This document shows positions 25,702 through 34,095 of a DNA stretch of 64,000 nucleotides, one piece after another. The position numbers and the translations under genes were made by a program. The stretch lies in contig SWDG01000001.1 of assembly GCA_005116965.1 (NCBI GenBank), forward strand, positions 1-64,000, in the 5' to 3' direction. The notes beneath the pieces were generated by a model. It saw only the letters and a program-made list of their open reading frames with translations, was not told where the DNA came from and made no database searches. Positions within the stretch are counted from its first letter, which is position 1. Each line of letters starts with the position of its first letter. This DNA is from Nitrospira sp. Lineage in GTDB: Bacteria; Nitrospirota; Nitrospiria; Nitrospirales; Nitrospiraceae.

Positions 25702-26547
25702 CTATTGCTTTCCGTGTGTGGGTGGTTGCTGGGTGGTATGAAGCGGAGTGTGGGTTGGCGAGAGTAAGTCAACCGATTCAGAGAGGACTGCCGTGGTGAG
25801 ACGTTGGAGCAGCGGTCGAATGGATATGTGCCAGGGATTGAGCGTGCAGGTGCCCAGATAGAAAGGCCCCGCACGGACGATCAGCACGATATCGACGCTC
25901 TTCACAGACGACACATACTGCCGACAAGACGCGAGTCGATCGAGGCGAATCTGTTGTCGCGCCACATACCCTTCGAGAGCATGGAGTGGTGCTCGCTCCA
26001 TCATCTCAATGGTCATGCATGCGCGCAGGATGTGGCGAACAATGCGCTCGATACCCGGCAAGTTCGCGAGCGAATTCACGAGCCGCAGGGCCAGTGATCT
26101 TCCCGGTCCTAATCCCCATGTGGATGCTCGAACCCGTAGGGAATTGCTCGTCGGTCCGCCCTGTGGGCCTGTAGAGGGGCAAAGGGCCATACGCTGCTTG
26201 TTGCGCAAGAGATACTCTACCCGGCCGACGGCCTGTCGGATATCCACTTCTTCAAAGGAGCCGAAAGTCGCGTCCCCTCGCAGGAAAAGCCGATGGCCTT
26301 CGATCCAATGAATCCGATGGCAGATAAACTGGTGATCCTTTCGGTACACGACGACATCGCCGACCCGAAGATTGTCCGCCTGCTCAATCTCGAGCTCATC
26401 GCCTATCTGAAGCGTTGGGGTCATACTCTCGGAACTCACGACAGGAGTCAGGACTTTCCATAGCGCCGATCTGTGAACCGCCTCAGGGAGCTGGTTGGCC
26501 GAGAAGCGTGTTGAGGCGGTCGATGGGCTGAGGAGTCGAACGATCAT
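25702..26547 (-). CDS. S26-type signal peptidase-like serine protease domain protein
   Basis: 281 residues from an ATG overlapping the stop of the nucleotidyltransferase (ATGA). Around residues 38-92 it has SSESMTPTLQIGD, VGDVVVYRK, ICHRIHWI and LRGDA, the order of motifs of S26 signal peptidases. Ser41 would be the nucleophile. The general base position carries His77 (CHRI) instead of the bacterial Lys, as in archaeal/ER-type enzymes. No clear membrane helix precedes it, so it may be cytosolic or membrane-associated. The C-terminal 170 residues are unrecognised. It is the last gene of the modification cluster and a candidate leader peptidase. Confidence 0.7.
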   Translation of the reverse strand: MIVRLLSPSTASTRFSANQLPEAVHRSALWKVLTPVVSSESMTPTLQIGDELEIEQADNLRVGDVVVYRKDHQFICHRIHWIEGHRLFLRGDATFGSFEEVDIRQAVGRVEYLLRNKQRMALCPSTGPQGGPTSNSLRVRASTWGLGPGRSLALRLVNSLANLPGIERIVRHILRACMTIEMMERAPLHALEGYVARQQIRLDRLASCRQYVSSVKSVDIVLIVRAGPFYLGTCTLNPWHISIRPLLQRLTTAVLSESVDLLSPTHTPLHTTQQPPTHGKQ

Positions 26548-27503
26548 AGGCGGGGCCTGGGTAGTCGTATCAGTCGCCTGAGTACTCGCCCACTCAGGAG
26601 CAGTACGGCCTCTGTCAGGTGATACCAGCGCGATAATCTCATTCTCCCTGGCATAGTCTGTCCCACCAATCCGTACCGGTAGGACAGAAACGTTGTGGAG
26701 GGATAGAGGCGTTGTTTCAACCAAGTCAATTTCGTCGTGCCCGGTTGTGTCAGGAACAATAGAAGATGGCCTACTTCTGGAAGCGGGTCCGGAGTCACCA
26801 GTCTGCTGAGCAGCCAAGCTAGCATCAGCTCTCTCATGTTCACCGGAGCCAACGAGGCCAGGACGGTATCAGGAATGGGGACTATGGGGACGGTTTTCCG
26901 CACATGATGCAAGCCATGATACAGAGGCACCTGCAGTAGGGCCTGCTTAGTTCGTACGATGACCGCAGGCCATGCAGGCGCTTCTTTTTCGATCAGCAGT
27001 TTCATGTCCTGGACGAATGCCGCAGATAGCGCGCCTCGGTGAACCACGGCATAGGCTGTGAGATAGATCACCAAATCGGCTGTGTCGAGGCACGAAATAG
27101 TAGTGCCGCCGACACGTCGTGTGGGCGCCCGCTTCCAGAGCTCGTCCAGCCTCTGCTCATCAAGATACCAGATGGTCGTGATCAGGTCGAGCACAAGGTC
27201 TCGCTCGGAGGACGCATAGGAAGGATTGCCGTCGATTTGGGGAGTGAAGCCGAGGGAACGAAGCAGTCGATCGATGGCGGGTACATCCGATTCACGAACC
27301 AATAGGTCCACGTCCGAAAGGGGCCGCGCTCCCTGCACGCCATAGAGGCGTGAAATGACATCTGCCCCCTTCAGCACAATGAAGGCAATCCCATGTTGAT
27401 GAAACAGTTGCGCGATCAGCGCGAATGCATCAAGGATCGCTCGGTTCCTGACACCGACTCGAGTATAGGCCTCAAGCAGGTCGTCGAGGGTCGAGGAGGG
27501 CAT
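26544..27503 (-). CDS. Nucleotidyltransferase-family protein (NTP_transf_5-like)
   Basis: 319 residues. Near residues 41-70 it has FIVLKGADVISRLYG and PLSDVDLLV, the nucleotidyltransferase signature with the metal-binding D-x-D (Asp64, Asp66). The remainder is helical. Such proteins accompany HPr-kinase-like proteins and PqqD in lasso-peptide and related RiPP clusters. There, relatives have been linked to tailoring of a phosphorylated peptide; I infer a similar role. It overlaps the upstream radical SAM gene by 32 nt and the downstream gene by 4 nt. Confidence 0.78.
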   Translation of the reverse strand: MPSSTLDDLLEAYTRVGVRNRAILDAFALIAQLFHQHGIAFIVLKGADVISRLYGVQGARPLSDVDLLVRESDVPAIDRLLRSLGFTPQIDGNPSYASSERDLVLDLITTIWYLDEQRLDELWKRAPTRRVGGTTISCLDTADLVIYLTAYAVVHRGALSAAFVQDMKLLIEKEAPAWPAVIVRTKQALLQVPLYHGLHHVRKTVPIVPIPDTVLASLAPVNMRELMLAWLLSRLVTPDPLPEVGHLLLFLTQPGTTKLTWLKQRLYPSTTFLSYRYGLVGQTMPGRMRLSRWYHLTEAVLLLSGRVLRRLIRLPRPRL

Positions 27504-28530
27504 GGGTGCGGTGCTCCAAAGTCGCCCATTCCTGATAGTGGGGCAGGCAGACGCTCATATCACCGGTTTCCAGCCACGCGTCGTTTCGTCCCTGCCGACA
27601 GTAGAATCTGACATTACAAGTCGGACATTCATACCGATGGTTCGGGTGAGCCTCGTCGATGGTCCGTTTGAGGCATTCCCATCCTTCCCTGACCGTACCG
27701 GTTTTCAGATCGTACCGAGGGATCGGAAAGGCTGTGCAAAGATTCATCTCGCCGTATGGGGTAATGGCAAACCGAGTATGGCCACAGGCGCATTCGATGA
27801 ATTCGCCGGCAGTGAAGCAGGGTTCTTCGACCGGCGCTGATCCCCACTGAGGGAGCATGTCTTGATCAATACGGATCTTCGTTTCAGCGGAAAGCCGGTA
27901 TTGGAGTGGAGTGAGGTCTCCGGTTACGATCGGCGTGAGATCAAACGAATACTGGAACTTGCATTTCAATTCTTCGGCGATGGATCGGCAAAGGTGAATC
28001 TCCTCATAGTTTAGAGAGGTGACTGGCATGCGCACGACGATTGGGATCGTGCTTGAGGCCAGAAGAGTGAGTCCACGACGAAACGCGACATACGATCCAG
28101 CCACGGTCGTCATCCGTTCATACGTGGCGGCTGTTGCGCCATAAATAGACACGCAGACCTGTCCGGCGCCGACGTCATGGAGCAGGTGCACGAACTCGGT
28201 TGTGACCCGAGTGGCATTGGTGAGTACTCGAATCACAAGTCCTAGCTGTCGGGTGTGGTAAAAAATCTCCTGAAGGTCCGGACGAGTGCCAAGCTCGCCG
28301 CCGGTAAACGTCACGGTGAGTATGCCGAGTTCCGCCAGTTGATTAAGGATTTGCTGGATCTCCTTGGTGGTGAGTTCCTGCGGCAAGGCGCGATGGGTCG
28401 GGTTAAAACAATGAACGCAGCGCAGATTGCAGCCGTAGGTGAGTTCAAAGGTCACGCTGTCCGGATGGCGTCGCTGTCGCGCCTTCCATGATATCTCGGC
28501 CAAGAACGTATCGGGGTCGAGCTGTTTCAT
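27472..28530 (-). CDS. Radical SAM/SPASM-type protein (peptide modification, copy 3)
   Basis: 352 residues from an ATG overlapping the kinase gene stop. The radical SAM motif is CNLRCVHC (Cys34, Cys38, Cys41), with TFTGGELGTRPDL and a C-terminal Cys-rich SPASM-like part (ECACGHTRFAITPYGEMNLC and CPTCNVRFYC). SPASM proteins modify ribosomal peptides, for example by thioether or C-C crosslinks. It directly follows the HPr-kinase-like gene. The crosslink type cannot be predicted from this sequence. Confidence 0.85.
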   Translation of the reverse strand: MKQLDPDTFLAEISWKARQRRHPDSVTFELTYGCNLRCVHCFNPTHRALPQELTTKEIQQILNQLAELGILTVTFTGGELGTRPDLQEIFYHTRQLGLVIRVLTNATRVTTEFVHLLHDVGAGQVCVSIYGATAATYERMTTVAGSYVAFRRGLTLLASSTIPIVVRMPVTSLNYEEIHLCRSIAEELKCKFQYSFDLTPIVTGDLTPLQYRLSAETKIRIDQDMLPQWGSAPVEEPCFTAGEFIECACGHTRFAITPYGEMNLCTAFPIPRYDLKTGTVREGWECLKRTIDEAHPNHRYECPTCNVRFYCRQGRNDAWLETGDMSVCLPHYQEWATLEHRTHALLDPRRPA

Positions 28531-29432
28531 GTGACGACAGTGTGAAGCTCCGCTGAGCGACTGAGCAAAAAATCGACTATGTCGATCTGGTTTAGAAAAG
28601 CCAGGCTTCGGCAAGGCATTGTCGTGGTCAACGATGCGAGTACCTCCAGCGTGGTCTCGACGCCGGCGCGGTCCCAGTGGGGAAGGAACGCTTGCTGGAG
28701 TATCCGGGTTACCACTGTGGACGGTTTCAGTGTCTCGATCTGGTGGTGCTCCTGCCCATGCTGAATACAATAAAGCGCAGTCATCGGCCCCGATGTGTTT
28801 GCGGCATACTGCCCCGATCCAACCCATGGCGTGCCAAACAGGACAAAGCTGGCGCCCTGCATTCGCACGATAACCCGCTCATCGCTCAGGACTGTGGCGC
28901 CTCGGTCGGCGAACAGTTCCGCAATGGTTGATTTGCCAGCCCCTGAAGGGCCGGTGAACACATAGCCCTGTTCACAAAAAGACAGACACGATGCATGCAA
29001 GAGAATTCCTCCTTCACGAGCGAGGCGTGACAAAAAACAGACTTCAATGAGTGGATTAAAGAGCTGCATGGGACTCCATCCGATCTGTCCATCTGCTAGA
29101 TCGGGGAGAATCCATGCCCGGACTGCACGGTAGTCATCTGAAATACAGGCCCGCACCCGTGGTTGCAGAATTTTGGGGTCGAGGGATTCGAACAGCAGTC
29201 CGGTCTTCGATTCGAAGAGCTTCCAACAGCCATGCGACGAATCGAATCGAAGCTCTCCTGCCGGAAGATCGGGGAGCGGGGAGACAACCGTCACGTCGAC
29301 CCGAATATCCGGGGACGGAATCGAAGAGGCGAGAAACCTATCGAATGGCCGAAGCGGCCAGGTGAGGCAGGGATGATTGTCCGGTTCGTGAACATGCACC
29401 GTGTAGCCGCCGATTTGAACAGTCAGATCCAT
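28527..29432 (-). CDS. HPr kinase-related protein
   Basis: About 301 residues; the ATG sits after GGAGATGAG, nine bases past the precursor-like gene. It has the Walker A loop FTGPSGAGKST (around residues 159-169) preceded by GGILLHASCLSF, and LFADRGATVLSDERVIV, the HprK-like core. HprK proper phosphorylates HPr Ser46. In some lasso-peptide clusters the relatives phosphorylate a C-terminal Ser of the precursor (established for paeninodin). The adjacent precursor candidate ends in Ser, so a similar target is plausible. Confidence 0.82.
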   Translation of the reverse strand: MDLTVQIGGYTVHVHEPDNHPCLTWPLRPFDRFLASSIPSPDIRVDVTVVSPLPDLPAGELRFDSSHGCWKLFESKTGLLFESLDPKILQPRVRACISDDYRAVRAWILPDLADGQIGWSPMQLFNPLIEVCFLSRLAREGGILLHASCLSFCEQGYVFTGPSGAGKSTIAELFADRGATVLSDERVIVRMQGASFVLFGTPWVGSGQYAANTSGPMTALYCIQHGQEHHQIETLKPSTVVTRILQQAFLPHWDRAGVETTLEVLASLTTTMPCRSLAFLNQIDIVDFLLSRSAELHTVVT

Positions 29433-29440
29433 CTCATCTC

Positions 29441-29686
29441 CTACGATGCGCGAGGACCGGAATCGTGGCATGTGCGTCCCATATAGGTGGCCGGCAGCAC
29501 CGAGCGCTTGCAGCCACTGGGGCTTGCCCCAGGATAGTTGCTGCATCCGGTTGGAGGCCGACAGCCCACCATACCTCCCGCGGATGTGGCCATCGTGGCT
29601 AGACTGCAGGTGGCCAAAATGGCTTGCTCTTGGTCGAGCACGACTTCGTAGAGTTGTGGTGAGGTATAGGGTTTCTTGCCATTCAT
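29441..29686 (-). CDS. Candidate RiPP precursor peptide, 81 aa, five Cys
   Basis: A short gene with a strong AGGAGGA ribosome site eight bases before its ATG. The N-terminal half looks like a leader: KKPYTSPQLYEVVLDQEQ then AILATC. This resembles the YxxPxL-EV leader type recognised by PqqD-like proteins in radical SAM and lasso systems. The C-terminal half is Gly/Pro/Ser rich with Cys at residues 27, 42, 48, 59 and 73, including GCRPPTGC and PSGC, and ends in PRAS. It lies between two radical SAM and kinase genes on one strand with gaps of 36 and 8 nt. I have no database match, so the assignment is inference from composition and context. Confidence 0.68.
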   Translation of the reverse strand: MNGKKPYTSPQLYEVVLDQEQAILATCSLATMATSAGGMVGCRPPTGCSNYPGASPSGCKRSVLPATYMGRTCHDSGPRAS

Positions 29687-29722
29687 ATCGGGATTCCTCC
29701 TGAAGAAAGAGCGGGTCTATGT

Positions 29723-30838
29723 TCAGTCACGAGATACCCCAAGGGGGTGGAGCAGCGTCTGTTGTGTTGCAAGTTCTGCTCGGGCCAAGGCCACATCACA
29801 ATTGTAAGGAACCGGTGACTCGGGATTCCCGCATTCCCAGCGTGCCTCTGTCGGCTTCTTATCGCAGAAAGACTGAAGCTCGCAGGTTCCGCAGGGAAGG
29901 TCCTGGTGATAGCGTAGGGATGCAATGTCAGTAAAGAGTCGCTCGATTGCGTCGCGAAGGGAATAGGTTCGCAGCGAATAGCGGCACTCATACTGCATGG
30001 TGCAGGTGCCGAGTTCTCCTCGCGCATTAATATGAATCGTGTTCGTGCCGCAGCCGCAGCGGTAGAGTCGATCCAGGGGCCGTTGTAATAGTTCCGTGGC
30101 CATCCGGCATTCTTCTTCGGAGGGAGCCCCTCCCACCAATTCCAACTGCAGCGTGGCCACATCGGAGGGAGTCAATCGGTGCGACAGAGAAGACAGATCG
30201 CCGTCGAGCCGGGGTGACAGTGCTGTGGTGAGACTGAATGGTTGCCCGAAAGACTCGACGAAATCTTTGATCGCCGGCAACTCCTGTCGGTTCCAATTCA
30301 TCCCTTTCGTCTTCAGTGTAAAGGGGAGATCGGCTGTTCGAAGGAGTTCCAGCCCGCGCCGAAACGCTCGAAAGGAACCAGGTACCTGAGTGAACCAATC
30401 GAAGCAGGATTCGTCGACGGAATGACAGGAAATGTCGATCGTAAACGGAGGCTGAGCCTGGAGTCGTGCCACGACCGCCTCGGTAAACAGGGTACCGTTG
30501 GTATAGAGTTGGAGCAGAAAGCCTCGGCGATAGGCATGCTCATAGATGTCCCAAAATCGAGGGTGCTGAAACACCTCACCTCCCGTCAAGTTCAACCAGA
30601 GAATTCCGAGTTGAGCCATGTCATCGATCAGTCGGGTGATTTCGGAGAGGGACAGCTCTTGAGCGATCCAGTCCTTGTTGTTGTAGGGATCGGTATAGCA
30701 GTGGCGGCAATGGAGATTACATCGGTATGTCAGTTCGAGCTGCGCGTTCGTGACGTGATTGGTGTCTGTGGCGTGAGTATGTATCCGTCGGCTGAACTCG
30801 CCGTAGGCCATAGTGGGGAGCTTTCGCGCATCAGACAT
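29723..30838 (-). CDS. Radical SAM/SPASM protein (peptide modification, copy 2)
   Basis: 371 residues from an ATG that overlaps the previous gene's stop by eight bases; a longer upstream frame is read-through of that gene. The cluster motif is CNLHCRHC (Cys40, Cys44, Cys47), with LNLTGGEVFQHP. The C-terminal half has RCGCGTNTIHINARGELGTC and CGTCELQSFC, a SPASM-type auxiliary cluster region. It immediately precedes the precursor-like gene. Confidence 0.86.
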   Translation of the reverse strand: MSDARKLPTMAYGEFSRRIHTHATDTNHVTNAQLELTYRCNLHCRHCYTDPYNNKDWIAQELSLSEITRLIDDMAQLGILWLNLTGGEVFQHPRFWDIYEHAYRRGFLLQLYTNGTLFTEAVVARLQAQPPFTIDISCHSVDESCFDWFTQVPGSFRAFRRGLELLRTADLPFTLKTKGMNWNRQELPAIKDFVESFGQPFSLTTALSPRLDGDLSSLSHRLTPSDVATLQLELVGGAPSEEECRMATELLQRPLDRLYRCGCGTNTIHINARGELGTCTMQYECRYSLRTYSLRDAIERLFTDIASLRYHQDLPCGTCELQSFCDKKPTEARWECGNPESPVPYNCDVALARAELATQQTLLHPLGVSRD

Positions 30839-31742
30839 GCGTAACCTCGGGGCGGAGGAGATCGGTCGTGGCCTCGCGTTTCCATCGACAGCCGAAGGAA
30901 GGCAGGTAGTCGTAGAATCCTTCCTGGAACGATCCCTTCCGCAAATCATAGCCCTGAGTGCGGTTTCCGGAGCACAGCTGGAGAACGCCGTAGGCATCGA
31001 TGTGAAATCGTCGCACCCCGCTACGGCAGGGGCGTGTGTCCGGGACGTATTTTTGGCAGGCCTCCTGTAAGAGCTGAGTATCCTGTCGATGGAGTTCATC
31101 GAGAGCCTCCGGTTCAAGTGCAAACTGAAAGGGAGCACCGGACCCATCAAGCGCCGGTCGAATTTCTTCGCCAAGTTTGTAGCCCACGGAATCGATGGTG
31201 TCGACATAGCGCTTGATTGGGAGGATCTCGTGTCGGTTCAACGTGAGGGCTGTTGACTTGAGCGTCAGAGGGATTCGCCGCTCGGTCAACCAGGCGATCG
31301 CTTGCCGACACCGCTGGAACGATCCTCGCCCCAACGTGACTTGTTCAAACGTAGTTTCCGTTATTCCGTGTAAGCTGATTTCGACTCGGTGAGGAGGGAG
31401 CGCCGCCAAGCGGTCGGCGATCGACTCGGTGATCAATGTCCCGTTGGTAAACAGCGTCACCAGAAATCCTAATGTGATTGCCCGTTCATAGATCTGGAAA
31501 AAGTCGGACCGTGCGAGCGGTTCACCACCGGTCAGGCAGAGTTCCAGGCAGCCAGCTTCAGCGAGTTCCTCCATAATGCGAAGCAGCTCGACGGTCGATA
31601 GCTCTTGTCGGATCCGCTCCGGTGCATTGAAGCAGTCCGTGTAGCACATGACGCAATGAAGATTACAACGACAGGTGACTTCCCATTGACAGGCGAGGGG
31701 GAAGCGGTCCGGCAGGTGATCCAGCTTACGTCGCTGAACCAT
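30831..31742 (-). CDS. Radical SAM protein (peptide modification, copy 1)
   Basis: 303 residues with CNLHCVMC (Cys26, Cys30, Cys33) very near the N-terminus, then CLTGGEPLARSDF. C-terminal cysteines are fewer than in the other two copies: RPCRSGVRRFHIDAYGVLQLC and a final FGCRW. So an auxiliary cluster is partial or differently built. It overlaps the PqqD-like gene by 17 nt, as expected if the PqqD protein delivers the substrate to it. Confidence 0.84.
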   Translation of the reverse strand: MVQRRKLDHLPDRFPLACQWEVTCRCNLHCVMCYTDCFNAPERIRQELSTVELLRIMEELAEAGCLELCLTGGEPLARSDFFQIYERAITLGFLVTLFTNGTLITESIADRLAALPPHRVEISLHGITETTFEQVTLGRGSFQRCRQAIAWLTERRIPLTLKSTALTLNRHEILPIKRYVDTIDSVGYKLGEEIRPALDGSGAPFQFALEPEALDELHRQDTQLLQEACQKYVPDTRPCRSGVRRFHIDAYGVLQLCSGNRTQGYDLRKGSFQEGFYDYLPSFGCRWKREATTDLLRPEVTHV

Positions 31743-32037
31743 CGTGGGTGGGTACCTCCTGAATAGCTCCGATCATGCGCAAATCTGCCAGCAAAGTCTC
31801 GAAGTCACGATGCAGCTGTTCTTCGGCAACGTCGTAGATGCGACTGACTTCATGCTCAATGGAGAGCGCTGAGCGTATTCCGTCGATGGAATTCCAGAAG
31901 ACGGCACCGGTCTCATTCAGGACGTAGATGCTGTTGGCCTCGGTCAGGTTCCGACGGATCGGAACCAGGATGCATTCGCCTGCGACCTCTCGCTGCACGA
32001 AATCGGAGTGCTTCGCGTAGACGGGGGAAGAAGACAT
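31726..32037 (-). CDS. PqqD-like peptide recognition protein
   Basis: About 103 residues from the ATG that begins MSSSPVYAKHSDFVQREVAG. It has ILVPIRRN, IYVLNETGAVFWNSIDG and HEVSRIYDVAEEQLHRDFET, the PqqD winged-helix fold (RRE). PqqD-like proteins bind the leader of a precursor peptide and present it to the radical SAM enzyme. An upstream open frame adds unlikely residues. It overlaps the first radical SAM gene. Confidence 0.85.
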   Translation of the reverse strand: MSSSPVYAKHSDFVQREVAGECILVPIRRNLTEANSIYVLNETGAVFWNSIDGIRSALSIEHEVSRIYDVAEEQLHRDFETLLADLRMIGAIQEVPTHDGSAT

Positions 32038-32113
32038 CGCCCGGAGGATACCAAATATATCGCGTGCCTTCCAGGGGTTTTCTTCGCGCTCGTGATCGCA
32101 CCGCGCAGCGGGA

Positions 32114-32941
32114 TCAGGATCCAGGATCGATGGACGTGGGCCAACCGAGGACGACATAACCACTGGCCCAGTTGAGCGCATGAATGGTTGCGCCGGTCTC
32201 GTTCACTTCCGAACGTAACTCCTCCTCTCTTGTGAAGATATGGAGGAAGTGACTTTGATGGCAGGTATCGCCAGGCTGGTAACTCTTGTTGGCTCCGGGC
32301 AGCTTCATGATGTGTCTGGCCAGCGCGAGCGTCAATCGTTGGGTCGTCGTTTCGGGCTCCCGATCAACCATGAAGTTCAAAATAGCCCGCCCATCTGTCT
32401 TAAGGAAGGTACGTAGGTTTCGCAGCCAGGTCTGTCGTTGACGTTTCCCAGGGATCGCGCTGTACATGACGCTTGGCAATAGGATGTAGTCGACACTGGC
32501 GGGTGTCACAGGAATAGCTAGGAAACTGGCTTGGACAAACCAGACGGACGCACCCCGTGCAGTCGCCCGCTGGATGGCCCAGTGCAATGCATCGAAATGC
32601 AGTTCGAGGCCCACCACACGATAGCCTTGTTGCGCAATGGCGATAGATTCACGCCCCACACCGGTTCCTAGAACTAAGACCGTTCCAGGGCTGCTCATAT
32701 GATGAGTCAACACGTCTTCTTCCCATGGTTCGAGTGCCCAGATTGGGGAGTACTCAGGGTATTGAGCCGGCGCATTGTGATAGGTGTGCCCATAGTGGGT
32801 CTGAAGATAACGAGTGAGCTCGTCAGGGGACGCAACGGCCGGGAGCACACCGGTCAGCAGCTGTTGGATGCGGAACAGAAAGGTAATGATACGGGTGCTG
32901 ATGCTGTCGAAGATTCTGATACAGAGAATTAGGATGTACAC
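32114..32941 (-). CDS. Class I SAM-dependent methyltransferase
   Basis: 275 residues from a GTG. The SAM-binding motif is VLVLGTGVGRESIAIAQQ (around residues 88-105), with motif II GLELHFDALHWAI and DYILLPSVMYS. The first 30 residues are hydrophobic and may be a membrane segment (RIITFLFRIQQLLTGVLP). The gene starts three bases after the glycosyltransferase stop. Its substrate may be the peptide or an envelope sugar; this cannot be resolved. Confidence 0.8.
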   Translation of the reverse strand: MYILILCIRIFDSISTRIITFLFRIQQLLTGVLPAVASPDELTRYLQTHYGHTYHNAPAQYPEYSPIWALEPWEEDVLTHHMSSPGTVLVLGTGVGRESIAIAQQGYRVVGLELHFDALHWAIQRATARGASVWFVQASFLAIPVTPASVDYILLPSVMYSAIPGKRQRQTWLRNLRTFLKTDGRAILNFMVDREPETTTQRLTLALARHIMKLPGANKSYQPGDTCHQSHFLHIFTREEELRSEVNETGATIHALNWASGYVVLGWPTSIDPGS

Positions 32942-32944
32942 ATC

Positions 32945-34042
32945 TTATTCTCGATGATGACCAAGGTAAGGAGCAAGAAGGGCCGCCGCCTCTGTTGCTC
33001 CGGTGGGTGGGGGAGGGAGGGTCTGAGGAGGAGGCATTTCACAGGCCTCCCTCAGTGCCTGGTCCCACTGGCCTGTCATGAAGTCGTCCATGGAAAGCTC
33101 AACCCCTCCTCCATACCGATGCAGATACTCCACCAACGGCTGTTCGTCGACGAAGTTGTACCGGCGTACATACACCATGGGCGTGTGCAATGCGACCGCT
33201 TCGACCAAGGTTCCGTATCCCGGTTTCGTCATGATGACATCGACTGATGCCATCAACGTCTTGAACGAAAACGGCAAGGATGCAGTGGAGACAAATCGCT
33301 TACTGTGTGGCGGAATCGAGCCGTCGAAGAGGAAGCGATAGCCGGTGAGGGATTCCAGTTGGTCGAACGGGAGCGAATCCAGAGGAATGCCGCCGAACCC
33401 GACGAGCACGGTATGTTCTCCCGGGGCCAACCCGAGGTACTCGGGTAACTGTTCGCGAGCCGAAGGTGCAGGCTCGGCGATCGGCCCGATATCGACGACA
33501 CGTTGGAAGCTCTCCATTTTTGGAGCCGGGGCGATTCGTAGCGCGAGGTCAGCCTGAGCATAGGCCTGTCGAATTGACTGCAAGATTGCTTGGCGATCGA
33601 TTGATGGAGGAGCCGTATACTCGGAGAGAACGAGGTCCCAGGTTAAACTGACGAGCGCGATGGTAGGAATTGCAGCCGCCTTGCCCGCCGCCAAGGCCAA
33701 ATAAGGAGTATCGGCCAGGACGACATTCGGGGCGGCGATTCTCATCGCGTCGATTTCCGTCTGAAGCCGTTCCTCCCAAGAACTGTGAAACCGGTTGTGC
33801 TCACGCCAGGTCGCGTCTACATCGATCCTTAACGGGCCATTCTGAACGCCTCCTACATCCTGCTGAACGGGGCTCACGTCCCACAGAGAAAGGAGGCGCC
33901 CTTTGAAGAAAGCAGGGGGCACGGTTGTTCGGAGGAGCACGCGAAGGTCGGGAATGAGGCGGCTCAATGCGTTGAGCACCGGCACAACTTGCGCGGCATG
34001 CCCAAATCCATGCCCTGAGATGGCAGCCCAGATTAGCGGCAT
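32945..34042 (-). CDS. Glycosyltransferase, MurG/GT28-like
   Basis: About 365 residues. It begins MPLIWAAISGHGFGHAAQVV, the N-terminal signature of GT-B transferases that use the HGFGH glycine loop, and has VGFGGIPLDSLP and a C-terminal MTKPGYGTLVEAVALHTPMV UDP-sugar-binding region. A TTG further upstream overlaps the previous gene's stop and is an alternative start, giving 384 residues. It probably transfers a sugar to a peptide or lipid acceptor in or near the membrane. Confidence 0.8.
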   Translation of the reverse strand: MPLIWAAISGHGFGHAAQVVPVLNALSRLIPDLRVLLRTTVPPAFFKGRLLSLWDVSPVQQDVGGVQNGPLRIDVDATWREHNRFHSSWEERLQTEIDAMRIAAPNVVLADTPYLALAAGKAAAIPTIALVSLTWDLVLSEYTAPPSIDRQAILQSIRQAYAQADLALRIAPAPKMESFQRVVDIGPIAEPAPSAREQLPEYLGLAPGEHTVLVGFGGIPLDSLPFDQLESLTGYRFLFDGSIPPHSKRFVSTASLPFSFKTLMASVDVIMTKPGYGTLVEAVALHTPMVYVRRYNFVDEQPLVEYLHRYGGGVELSMDDFMTGQWDQALREACEMPPPQTLPPPPTGATEAAALLAPYLGHHRE

Positions 34043-34095
34043 AGTCAGGAGCGTGTGAGAATCATGAGTGAACGATAGAGCAGGAGGAATCTCTC

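Noticed and set aside
25471-25767. 98-residue open frame on the plus strand between the sigma factor and the protease gene
   Set aside because: Antisense to the start of the sigma gene and without a ribosome site or recognisable features.
29723-31207. Longer 494-residue version of radical SAM copy 2
   Set aside because: The extra N-terminal part lies in another frame of radical SAM copy 1 and is Arg/Ser/Pro-rich; the internal ATG overlapping the stop is the natural start.
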